A stretch of DNA of 64,000 bases from contig CM026428.1 of NCBI GenBank assembly GCA_014871385.1, positions 8,501,571 through 8,565,570 of the forward strand, written 5' to 3'. Below the pieces are notes generated by a model that saw only the letters and a list, made by a program, of their open reading frames with translations, ran no database searches and was not told the origin of the DNA. This document shows, in pieces, positions 10,326 to 22,237 of this stretch; within the stretch, counting starts at the first letter, position 1; every line of letters begins with the position of its first letter. The position numbers and the translations under genes are program-made. This DNA is from Ceratodon purpureus (Eukaryota > Streptophyta > Bryopsida > Pseudoditrichales > Ditrichaceae).

Positions 10326-13300
10326 ATGCAGTCTGGGTACTTCGCGCTGGAGAAAGGGGCAGCCATGCAGCACCCAAGCCCCACGCAGTCGTCTCCGTCC
10401 ACGGGCCTCATGGGTGGGCCGCGCTCGTCGCCTCTGTTCTCGTCTGCTGTTGATCAGCCTGATCCGCCCCCTGCAATGGGCCAAGATGTCGGCAGGTATG
10501 TATGTATTTCCTCATTTTGAACTTTGATGAATTGTCATCTTATTACTTTCAAGCGTTGAGGTTTTGGTTCAAGTTCTGATTTACCCCTTTTCATTTTAGG
10601 GTTTTGGGTTTCATGATATGGCAGTATTTATTACATTTTGCGTGTTGAATGATTTCGAACTTGGATGGATCGTCTTCACTTTTTTTCTGTTTCAGGCGTT
10701 GGAATTTTACTTTGTTATTCGAATTAATTCTATGTTGATTTTAGGGTTTTGGGTTTGGTGTATTGGTTTTGTGCGGAATGATTCAGTGTGGGTTACAATT
10801 TTTATGTCTGCTTGTTCAGGCCGAACCCGATGTCAGGTGGGCAAGAAAGCGACCAAGCCCCTCCACGGCGGCTTGCCAATGCTCTGGAGGGGCTTGGCCG
10901 GGCTGTCCGTCATATTGCTGATGTGCGTTCAGGTGCCGATCTCCTCCTCGAAGCGCTGGATGCAGGTGCAATGCTCCGTGGACAAGAGACTGGAGGCAGA
11001 AAGGCTAGTGATGGTATTCAGAAAGCAGCTGATGCGATGCGAAAAGCCCTTGATGAACTTCGCGCCACTGGTAATATATTGATAGTTCATTAGGGTGTTC
11101 CTTTGTTTTGCTCTGCTCATGGGAGTGATGTTACGCGAGGGTGCCCTGGATGACGTAGATTGAGGCTTTGTCTGTTGTTATTGCTGGCCTTTTGTTACGA
11201 TGGTTTGATCACGACTTTTGATCACGTCAGATTTGCTTGGTGTCGGTCCGAATCTCTATCTATTGTGGTTTCCTTGGGGAGTGAATGAGAGAAAAGCATG
11301 GGTGCTGGCACTTTGAATTACATTATTAGGTCGTGGAGAGAAACCGTGATTGGATGTGGTTATATTAACATGATGTGATTTCGCAGGGAAGGAGTTGGAA
11401 GCTGCGGGAGTGTTGAATGGAGCACAACAGAGGTTTGAGGAGAACGGCCTTTGGAATTTGCCTGTACCTTTTGTTGCCCCGGATGGAGCGTTGGTTCCCT
11501 ACGCATGGAAACGCCAGATAGCGGGACAAGCAGCAGCATCAGCATACGACAGAGCTAGGTGCAGCCATATTCTAGGCACTACTGTTTTAATCTGGGGTCT
11601 AGCTGATTTGTGTTCTTTTCTGGTTGCATGCCTCCTTGTGCTTAATTATACTGATCTATAGAATCTCTCTCAAAAATTGCAGGCTTGCTTTAACGGCATT
11701 TACCAAGCAGAAAAAACGATTCTTCCCAGGTCTAGCTGCCACGACCACTTCGGCAATTGGAGCAAAACGTCTTCGCATTGAAGGATCAGAATCTTCTGAA
11801 ACCGCCGGGCCGTCCTTACCTGACTTACTGAAGCGCATTCAGTCTGAAACTCACGGAATGGCTGTTACACCTTATGAACGCATGGCCTGGCTAAATAAAT
11901 CGAATTCAACAGGTGGGATGAGTGCAATTTTTGCTAGCAGGGTAATTACGTCCAACTCGTCACTCTCAGTACGACATGGGAATGTGGGGGCAGCTCCACC
12001 GCCGTCTCAAGCTGGGGGTGACAACCCCACTTCATCCTCGAGACAGAATGAGAAGTTAGCAGTTTTGGAAGCTTCAATACCTGGTGTACTTGTGGCTGTC
12101 ATTTCAGTTATGCCTGCTGGCTGTGTGTATCCAGATGCTGTTGCAGTATTCTCTCCTGCTGAGGTAGGTCACGACAATTTAAAATGTTATGTACATGCTA
12201 TTGCATTCTTAAAGTGTATTTATACATCAAAGCAAAGCTTTCATTTTTGTCCGGCTTGTTCGCCCGTCGATAACAGTGACCTACTTTCTACGAGTGTCAG
12301 TAGGCCTCTCCTATCGCTGGAGAATCCATCGCTTGTTCGTATTGCTCTTTCGTATCTCTCGGGTGATGGCTTTTTAATTGGTTTATATTTATGTAACATG
12401 TTCAGAGAAAGATATACGCTACTTTGATCCATTCTTTTATTACAACTGGGAACACAAATGCCTGGTATTTTTGTAAATTCAAGAGGTTCAGAATTCAATA
12501 TTGCTCTTTCTGGTCATGTGTGCAGACAGGTGGACACATCCAAGCATGGGGTGTATCGCACCACAAACTATATCAACGATTCTCGGTAATGTGTCTGGAC
12601 ATAGTTTTCCGTGAATTCTGACAAATACGTAGACTCATCGTTTAATGAATCTACTGCCAATTCTTTTTTCTGTTTCTGTCCTAGGTGTCCTAAAGTTCAG
12701 ACACTGGTATTTGGTCATCTGGGTGTTGTGAGAGTTTGGTTGTTTTCTGCTTTTTACACTTAAACCAGACCTGTATTCTCTTGTCCTGTTTTTTCACGTG
12801 TGCATATCTTTTGTAAAGAAAGTATTAATTATCCGAAGCTTCATATTTTGCAGGAGTATGCAACAATAGTTTTGCATCAGCTATTGCAACAAAACCGGTC
12901 TTCTGCATTAGAGCTTCTTTTGGTAAAGCACTTGTCATATTATACAAGTTTATGAAGCTTCTAGTAAGCCTTATCTCATTCTTATTGAGCTGAGATCTGC
13001 AACCAGTACTGAAGCGGGTTCTGGTGCACGTGTTTGTTGATGTGATGTGTGGAGCAGAGATGGCTACACTCGTATCGGACTCTTTTCACACAACAATGCT
13101 TGTAAGTTTCCGTTCCGCAAGTAATCTACAGCAAGTGATGTGGAGGCACATCTCTTACAGGAGGGTGGTCAAGCATATGGTTCTTTGGTTTGATTGTGTA
13201 ACAGCATGTGTGGTCCTAGTAAACTTCGGTGCTTATGATATTGTTGGTATTGCAGGGTGTGCAAGCATGTAATGGCCTTTGATGGCCCATCTGATCTTAT

Positions 13301-13445
13301 ATTTCCTCCTTTGGTTAGACCTACACCACGACAGCCTACGACAACAAGCACAAAGAATGCCCAAAGTACGAAGTCAGAAGAACCCAGCGCAGATAGTGAA
13401 ATACTTGCTTATCACTTGGGTTGCTGCCCGAAGGGTATGATTTGA
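10326..13445 (+). CDS. MED27: Mediator of RNA polymerase II transcription subunit 27
   Basis: Mediator tail subunit that links transcription factors to RNA polymerase II in the nucleus. My exon model is 10326-10495, 10820-11070, 11387-11558, 11683-12163, 12526-12585, 12854-12922, 13058-13101 and 13256-13445. All junctions are GT-AG and in phase, giving 478 aa (the Arabidopsis protein is roughly 400). Family landmarks seen are a Pro/Ser-rich N terminus, LGRAVRHIADVRSGADLLLE, LVPYAWKRQIAGQAA, KQKKRFFPGL, VYPDAVAVFSPAE, a SYRTLFTQQCLVCKH zinc-binding-like segment and a LIFPPLVRPTPRQP tail. The start ATG at 10326 is the first of three in-frame ATGs in exon 1. The gene is complete and convergent with the E2 gene at 14291. 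Exon 4 is longer than usual because of a Ser/Thr-rich insertion around 11920-12060. Confidence 0.92.
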
Positions 13446-14290
13446 ACATTTTGTATTTTGCTGATAACGCTTCGAGTTCAACTTCTTACAGGTTGTCAGG
13501 GAATAATTAAGACATATGTAAGCATGTATATTGCAACATGATATTGTAGAAATCGATTCTCTCAACCTGGTTTCATCCAATATAATTTTGTATTTTTAAT
13601 TCACAAATCAAGATGTGGAGAAGCTGTAATGAGTCTGGTCACTCAAGACAATAGGAAGCTGTCTTCATGCAGCTCAAAAACCGGCCTACAAACCTTCTTT
13701 GGAACCTCATTGCTGTTTCTCCATCATGCGATCATGAGCAAGATTTTCATGTTCGGGACGTGAAGATTTCCCACCATAAGCGACTGTTGTACCTCATCCT
13801 GCATATTAAGCTCTCATATAATTAGGTGAGATGCCCATCTCTGCTCCAGCTCCTAAACTATCTTTATATTTGAGATTATCACTTTAGGGCTGAAGTTTCT
13901 AACAAGAAGTGCATCTAATCAAAACTGCTGCTGCTGCACCAAGCAAGCTCTCATAAGATCTTTGAATGCCACCATTAAATCTGCGCAATTATTTGGTTAC
14001 GCCTCCTTGGGGACGGCATTCAGGTGCAAGGCTTGGCCGGGATCCCAATGATGTTTTATGAAGAGTCAAATATTTTACGAGATGCAAGCTTCGGGGTTTC
14101 TCGAAGCGTGGAATGATACTAATCCAATAGTGGATTAGTTGTGTAGAGCAGAGCATTGTTGTACTAATACCTCACAGCCCTTCTTTGCGTCTAATTGTTA
14201 GTATACGCATATTCTATTCTTGAAGTGATGCACTTGTGGCTACGGATCTCTCTTGGTTTTCTTCTTCTGTTAAGGAATTTTGCTCATTTT
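13446..14290. other. Tail-to-tail intergenic region (MED27 / E2)
   Basis: 845 bp between two convergent stop codons. It must contain both 3' UTRs. I find no ORF with recognisable content and no structured RNA. Confidence 0.5.
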
Positions 14291-17200
14291 TTAGCAGGCC
14301 ATTGTGGAATGGGGGTGGGACACATCGGACTGGCCATCGAGCTTGGCGAATTCAGCTGTAAGTTTAACCAGGAGCTTGCTAAGCATAATCCTGAAACCCG
14401 CTGTGCTCTTCTCTGTGGAGCCATCAGCTTTAGCCTGTAAGTTTTCATCTAGTGAACCCACCTGCAGAAATATCACAAATCATCGGAGATACTCAACACG
14501 AGAGCGTCGACACTTAACTCGACAAAGTAGGGAGAAATCAGAGCAACTGTTTAGGCCTCACTGATGCTATGTGCTTCAATTTAAGCAAGGCAAATCTCTG
14601 CCTCTTATTTACCACCTGAAAACCTAGAATAAAACCCTTTCTTTCTGGAGTAATACTAGAATCAAATTTGCCATCTAATAGGATCCTGTAGGGTTTGGAT
14701 GTTAGGAGTGATAAGGATAGCCTCACCAAGGCACCATTCATGTACATGGCACATGCTTTCAGCAGCATTGGTCCTCGTTGTTGAAAGTGTTGCCGAATCA
14801 AAGGTTCAAAACCCTTCATTCAGTAATTGTGGCAATGATCAGTTGGAGAATCTTCCACTATGAAATTGTTCACAATTTGAAAAATACTGTTGTATACATT
14901 ACATGATGCCTTGGGAGTAACATGACTATTATGACTATAATACCATTCAATGTTATTCTTTTCATTGCAGGAAAATTTTGATTCAGTGTTTTCGTATGAT
15001 AATAGTATTTTGAGTATGTGCAGAAGAGCTACCTGAGGTGGGTGGCGGAAGAGATACAACATGGATTTGCACGATAAAAGAAAAGCATTTTCATTATATA
15101 ACAGAGAATTCTTCTCCCCCTCCGGAAGGCCTATTTGCCTTTCATATCCAGCCTCATTAAAATATGGATTTACATTAAGCACTAATCCTTGCAATGAGAT
15201 TAGAAGTTGGAGTATGGTGGAATTTGAAGCATCCCAAAGTTCGGTACTCTTTCCTCTCCATGTGTTTAAAAGACTTAGACAGACATTGCCGTTTTCATAT
15301 AAATTTGGGTTGAGGCGTAGTCCACCAGAGTGATAGTATACTACCTGCAATATAACAACACTAGTGGGACGCGTGTTCTTGAGCACATTGACTGCAGCTC
15401 AGTTTGTCTCCTTGACAGATTCCAACGTGGAACGATCAAGTGAGAAAAACCGAGCTGTAATGTGTATAGATACAACCATGTTCTTTGATTTTTTATTTCT
15501 ATTTGACATATAATGTAATTGGAAGTTATGGATTGGGTAATTCAGAATTTTATTTTGAATAAAAAAAGAAAGAAAAAGAAAAACTTACTGGAGGAACAAG
15601 AGGAAATTCTTGGGGCAATTGCAAGTCAAAAACAAAGAGACCATCATGATATGGAGTTCCTTGTGCACCCACTATCACTGCTCGCATTAAGTCCATGCGA
15701 TCCTCATAAACCCTCACATAAATTGATTCTGCAAAATAAAAATAAAGATAATATTCTATAAAGTGTGTATTTCAAATCATTAAAATTTTTGACCACACAC
15801 ATGTAATTGGAAGCTGATAATTTAACACTAGAAAAATATTTAAACAAAGTAAGATAGATTCAGACAAGTTAGGCTTTTGAGTGCAAAAAATAAGTGATGG
15901 ATATATAGAATAAATGTAATTTACTGAATTTTCTTCTAAAAAATAAATTTTGTTGATTTACCTGGAAGGTTTTCTTTGAGAATAGTCCATTCACTTTGTA
16001 TCTTTTTAATCCATTTTTTGGAAGGATTTGACTGATCCACTTAATATTAGTATTATTTATTCAATAATTTAAAAGCACTGAAAATCATTAAAGTTATAAA
16101 ATTAATCATATCTACATCCAATTCTATATAATCTAATTCTCATCTTAAAAGAAAAAAATATTAGAACCCATCAAAATGATTTTGAAGAATAATGTTATGA
16201 ATGATGGATTTATAAATTATATTATTATATTAAATTTTCATTGCAAACATAGAAATCACAAATAGATGTTTTAAAAACAAGACTTGTTGTATGTAAATTA
16301 TTTAGGTGTTATATCATTATATTTTTTAACACTTGTATTGTATTTATCATTTAAAAAACTATAGAATAATTATATTGAGAAATATCTTACAATTGCATTA
16401 TTAATAAAATGGTGGTCGGTAGTTCCACAAATAGAATCAAATTGTTTGAAGAATTGAGGTAGTTGTTGCATTTCTTTTTGGACTTGCTCTTCATAGCTTG
16501 GAGGTTCTATATTAGAAAATTGGTGATGTCTACTTTCAAGAGAAAGAAGAGGATATAATCCTTTTACTTCTGGATCATTTTGCAATTGTGTTGTGGATGA
16601 TTTTAAAGAAGAGGTAGTGTTTTCATTATCAACCATTGAAAGATTATTATTTCCAATACTACAAACACAATCAGTGCTATTATTATCAATTTTTGAATTA
16701 GACATCATTTTTTCTAAATTTGCATTGATCTTAGATGCAGATAAACAAAAATTTGATCTTCGTAGAGTGTGATATGGATCAAGTACGTCATGTAAATGAG
16801 AACAACAAAGAGTTCCTTGAGGAAACCCCAAGCTACTTGATTGTGGCTTCATACTTTTTATAACACATTTCATTCGTAAAACAAATTTTTTACAAGCAGC
16901 TGCAAGAGGAGCCTTACACCGGCGTGGACTGCAATTTGAAGAATCAACACTACAATCTAAAATTGTTTCCATATTTTGAATTGGAAGTTTTCTTTTTGTA
17001 TCCTTAATTATATTTTTATTACAAGTATCACAGTTTATACATTTTTCTAATACATCTTCATTTTCAAGTTGAGAAACGCTTTCCGAGGATTCGATTTGAT
17101 CTAATACTGATGCTAATGACATTTGGTTTGGTTCAACCTATATAGGATATTAACAAGAAGTCAATTCTAACAATAATTATTGATATTTATAATTAAAAAA

Positions 17201-20200
17201 TAGATATTTATTTTTTAATATATTTGTCTTATTAATTTTGAAAGGATCAAATGTATAGAAATATTCAAATCCTTCATTATTAATTGTATGTTTAAATCTA
17301 GGAAAAATGCTTAAAAGTATCTAAATAAAGGTGAAGAACTTCTACCTCATTATCTTCATTGTACTCCAATTGTGCCCATGTTAAGGCATCATTGTTATAC
17401 ATAATTTCTACATCATTTGCATTGAACGTAAATTCTTCCTCTTCATTATTTACAACAAGAATGTCTTCAGGATTTACCTAATTTTTGCATCATCACTAGA
17501 ATTATATAGTGCTTCATTATTTTAAATTTGTAAAAGAATATATTATTGCAACCAATTTTGTAAATTAAAAAATTACATGCATGAAAGGAACACATGTGAT
17601 AGTGAATATTAAAATTGAAAGCCATTTGAACAATAAAAATTTAGAAAGAAAATACCTTTGAAATGTTTCCATCTGCCCACACCACTTGAATTTGTCCATC
17701 CTTTAATTCAATTACATTTCCAATCCATGATAAATCAGTTATAGGTCGATTGCAATGATTTGACCTTCCCTCACGACCTCGTCTTCGACATGACCGTTTT
17801 TCCCTTTTAAATGATTGAATATCTTCATTACTTGCAACATCTTCTTGATCATCGCTTCCTATAGATTGTTCATCTTCATTTTCTGCATGTGGTTCACTCT
17901 TTAATACATATTTGAAATTAAACCTTATTTTTTTTATAAAAATTTAAGACTAATCACTTGTTATTTATGAATATATTCTATGTACAATATCCATTGTTTC
18001 ATTGCACAATTATAATTATAGGTATATTAAGCATTTAAAAAAGAAATCTTGCTTTTAATTTTTTTATATATGGATAAAATTAAAGGCATAATAACCTTCT
18101 TTAATGTCCTTAAAAGATTCATCTTTGTTGATCTTTGGTTGATTTGTAGTCAAGCGCATGACAACATCACCAAGACAAAAATTAAAATGAGGATGTTCAA
18201 CTATTTCATATAGACTAATAGTTTCTTCTTTTGCAAACTTTGGAAAACTTTCAAAGCTCTTATTTTGTTGTAACCATCGAACTACACCGGTTCTTTGTTT
18301 TGCATCAACATACTTCATAACACCTATAGATTATTTAATGGAATTAATTTATATTTATATCTTTGAACAACATGTATGTGCTATTCAATATTAATATGTA
18401 TAATTTAATGAATGATCTTATTTCTAATTTGACTCTTTTATAGTAATTTACGTTATTGTTAAAAAAATATGATTGTAATTTTTTTATTTAAAGACTAATT
18501 TAGAGCTCATTGCTAATTAAGCCAATTTTTGAAAATGTATTAGTGATTTACCTACTCGACATTCTACATGGTCATTTCCCTCGCCATCTAAACCTCGTTC
18601 CAAAACATACTGCTCAGGCCAAAATTCATGATCACCAAGGCATTCAACTGGAATAAGTGAAGAAGCTTCTAATCCACATGACTTGGTTCCATCTTGCCAT
18701 AAGACATCCACTTTTGTTTTTGTTTTTAATACTAAAGCAGCATGTTCTCCTCCTCTTTCTCTTTTCATAGCAATTCGACGTTCTTTTTTAAGAGCTTTTT
18801 TTTGTTGTTTGCTTTGTTTTACTTTATGTGTTATCAAAGTACCAACAATCACTTCTTTGTCTAAAGATGAAGTGGAGGATTCTTGATCTTTTTCACAATC
18901 AATAGGACTACTATGGCCAGCAAGTTTATGGTCAAGGGATTGTTGCTCTGATTTATTTCCTTCATCACTAATCGACAAAGTCTGGTCTATGGCATCAAAA
19001 CCGTGTGGCAAGAGAGGCCAATCACCTAATTGCCAATTCGTGTGTGATATATACATCAATGGAAAAAGTGCACAAGGTTTTTGTAGCATTGCAGGTGCAC
19101 TCGAAGATTGTATTCCTATAGACACACTTAACCAAAAGTTAGAATATTTCAACATTAACTCAACCAAAAAAAACACATCAAAGCATAATACAAAAATTGT
19201 ACATTCAAATGTATAAACTCTATCTTGATAGAAAAACCAATACTCAATAGCATATCATTTTTAAAAATATTTTAAAACAATCCAAAAACTCTAAATTCTA
19301 ATGTAAAATCCATTAGCAATTTATACAATAATATGATAAAAAAACATTTAAGTTAAAATAAAATATATTTGGAATATCATGATATATAATATATTAATAT
19401 ACAAATCACAAATATACAATAAGTTATATTTTTGTAAATCAATCAAAGGATGATTACTAGGTGGTTAATTGTAAGTTCTAGATTGAACACCATATTTGTT
19501 ATATTGAAACTTTTTGCAATCTCAAGCTGAAAAAGTAATTAATAAAATTCCAAACCTGAACTTGATGTGATTGCTGAAGTTATCCAATAAACAAGCACAG
19601 ATCCAACTTCAACATTGCCAACAATGCCTTCAGTTCTAGTTGCTTTCCAAGTCCCTCTGAGCCACTTTGCTAATTTGAAGACCCCAGGTGAAGCACCTCG
19701 CACTCGCTGACCTGGATAATAAGGGGAGTTATTATCATCTATGAGCCCACTTTGCACAGGTATCAAACGCTCTGTATCAGCTCGGAATATCTTGCATTTA
19801 GCTCCCCCTTCAAATACCACTGTTACATTGTCCATCACTTCTTCAATACGCCCAAGCCAATTCCCATGCACAACAAAGTCTCCTGGCATGTATGTGCGCA
19901 CCTGCACAACAATTATGACATGTAATGTGACATGCTTCATATGATTGATTATATACAAGTTTGATGTAATCATGTACTTTCTAAGTTTTAGAATTTGGGC
20001 CATTGTAATGTGTACCATTGAAACATTCCATTTTCAGTTTTGCCTTAACGTAGTTTGAGTTAAAATGTTTGTCCTACCATGTCATTACTTAAAAAGGAAA
20101 ACATATTCCTAATTCAAATGTTATCACTCAAAAAAATTATAGATTTTCTTTTTGATACTAAGTACCCTACATCGATAGCAAGTTCATTCACCCTTAAACC

Positions 20201-20907
20201 AGAATTTATTCTTCTGAAAAAATATGGTTTATTTCCCAAAAATCTAATTTCTCAATTTTTGTTTTTTTTTTTCCAATAAATTACTAAAAACACCCTTAGA
20301 TAGCTTTAAAATAGACAAAAACACATAGAATAATCTCCCATATTTTCGTTTCCCCATCCTTAAAATCCCCAATTCTTTTGTTTTCTTTTTTTAGAATTAT
20401 TAATGAACAAACCTGCTATCGACGTATGAAATGCCAAAGTGACTCAAAATGACATGAAACATAAACACAATACTAGAAACATAAACTCACACGTCGAAGC
20501 CTCCGACTATCAATGCCTTGGACAACGTTGCCAGAAGATGGAAGCTCCAGATCCACAGCCATGCTGATTTCCATCACAATCCCTGTTTGCCCCACAGGAT
20601 TTGCACATGGAGCCACCACATCTCCCAGCATGAATGATCGATCCAACACCTGCAAATCTTTCATATCTTCATTTGTTTCTTGAGACTTGAGCCAGACAAT
20701 CCTTGCTTGCCCAGGTGGAATACAGTTTTGTTCTCCATCGACATCTTCATTGATGAGTCCCAGGTTTGATGTCGAGATTGAGTCACCTGGTAGCTTCGAG
20801 ACTATCCCGATTTGCTCCGGGTTTGAGATTTTTTGAACCAGGTCTTCTCTGATGAGTTGTGTTGGATGTGGTTTTTGGCAACTGACATGTCCTACTAACA
20901 TCTCCAT
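14291..20907 (-). CDS. Large ubiquitin-conjugating enzyme E2 (UBC23/UBC24-PHO2 type)
   Basis: A giant E2 (UBE2O/PHO2 family) that transfers ubiquitin to substrates; the Arabidopsis relative UBC24/PHO2 degrades phosphate transporters. My minus-strand exon model is 20907-20491, 19901-19556, 19115-18552, 18323-18096, 17882-17656, 17477-17346, 17137-16391, 16031-15962, 15728-15589, 15344-15033, 14813-14727 and 14461-14291. All junctions are GT-AG and in phase, giving 1146 aa. N-terminal SH3-like repeats are visible (FMLGDVVAPCANPVGQTGIV, YMPGDFVVHGNWLGRIEEV, GVVRWLQQN). The UBC core holds VYEDRMDLMRAVIVGAQGTP, YHDGLFVFDLQLPQEFP and LNPNLYENGNVCLSLLNTW with the catalytic Cys at about 979. A C-terminal helix ends in SKLLVKLTAEFAKL. 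Length and domain order fit UBC23 slightly better than UBC24. Exons 4-7 are unusually AT-rich compared with flanking genes. Confidence 0.93.
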
Positions 20908-21017
20908 GGTTTAGAGGTGTGTTTGTTGGAGTTTTTTGAAGTGGGAAGGGGAATGTGGGCTCTGTGAATTTTGTTCAAGGAGTTAGAGTGGTTTGATTGT
21001 TGTAAAACTGGACATGT

Positions 21018-21203
21018 TTAGCTCAAATCGGTGACGGTTTTTGCTGGATGCCGTCTTCTGAGACCTGATTTCTCTCTTTCCTTTTCGTCTTTTTCCTTTG
21101 ATCTGCGTTTGAATTCGTCTTTCTTCTCGATTTTGTTCAAGGCGTGGGCTATGTCTTTCAGTGAAGGACCGCTAGCAAGATTTGGTTTGATTGTCAATGT
21201 CAT
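21018..21203 (-). CDS. Possible upstream ORF in the E2 leader (61 codons)
   Basis: An ATG-started 61-codon ORF, strongly Lys/Glu/Arg-rich from residue 28 on, that ends 110 bp upstream of the E2 start codon on the same strand. If the E2 transcript begins beyond 21203 this would be an upstream ORF that could limit translation. Low complexity and the lack of a recognisable domain also fit a chance frame. Confidence 0.2.
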   Translation of the reverse strand: MTLTIKPNLASGPSLKDIAHALNKIEKKDEFKRRSKEKDEKEREKSGLRRRHPAKTVTDLS

Positions 21204-22237
21204 GTTTGCATAAATCAGGAGGTTTAGAGCTTTCTCAGGCCTGATATGTAATTATAATTGGCTCAAGCTTTTAGTTCACATATTTGTATTGCATGTTCGT
21301 CCAAGGGTTATGGATCGATTGATTATCGTCCTTGTCTTGGTTGTGACAGTTCTATCTGAAAATATCGATTGGATGTTTTCTTTGATTTTTTCTCCAAATC
21401 TTACAGTAGTCTTTTGCACATCATTGCAACAATTCCACAAATGTGAGACTTGCGAAATGAAGGCACAAGAGGAACTTATGTATCACGAACCTCAATCATT
21501 CTAATGTTCCAACTTACGTTTTGTCAAAGAATCACTCGAGCCCTAATGCAGTAGCAAAGATGTCACCATTTTGAAGAGGGTATGGAAAAGAGACGGAACA
21601 ATCCAAGCAATTCAAATGGAAAACAATGCTGCCTAGGAACAATAGAATACAACCCCTCACACACTATCACTATTCCCATGAAATCGAACTACAATTTCTT
21701 CCGTAAATCTTTCTAGGCAAAGTTTGCTGCAAAAAAACTTGATCAAGTAGCTCCTACATTTCGTACAATTCTCACAACTATCTAGGTAAGGACCTTCAGG
21801 ATTTCTCAAAAAGAGCAAACATATCCTATCTTCAGAAAACAAATGCCCACGCAAACACTTTGTGATGCGTCTGAAGAGAATATCACTACCTGGTAATGAT
21901 CTGCACTCGTACCACCGAGATATCCCTCCTTAAATTCAAAATGAGGCATAACCAAGTACCGCACTGAACGATTAGACCATCTGGTGTATCACATTAGTAG
22001 AAATCTCTCCGTTCGCATTATCCGTTGGTACACAGAAAAAACGAAGGCTCAAAGAGAGTGACACGAACACTTCTGTCCCTTAACGTTTCAAAGGACGCGC
22101 AACTGTTGAGAGAAGCTTTCGTGGAGCGCTGATCTCAACAAACCTAACTAGTTCAGACAAACTTAACAGCAATGGTTGAAAGAGAGGTGTGAACACGCAT
22201 GGAATGTAAAATGAAAGGGGTAAAATGTACAAATATT
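21204..22237. other. Intergenic region between CorA-like gene and E2 gene
   Basis: No supported gene. It contains the E2 promoter and the 3' UTR of the CorA-like gene. Short frames here have no recognisable content. Confidence 0.5.

Noticed and set aside
17882..17900. Apparent phase mismatch between E2 exons 4 and 5
   Set aside because: Using the AG before 17882, not the one before 17898, restores the frame exactly, so there is no frameshift.
20908..21300. miR399-type target sites in the E2 leader
   Set aside because: No stretch complementary to the conserved miR399 core was seen upstream of the start codon.
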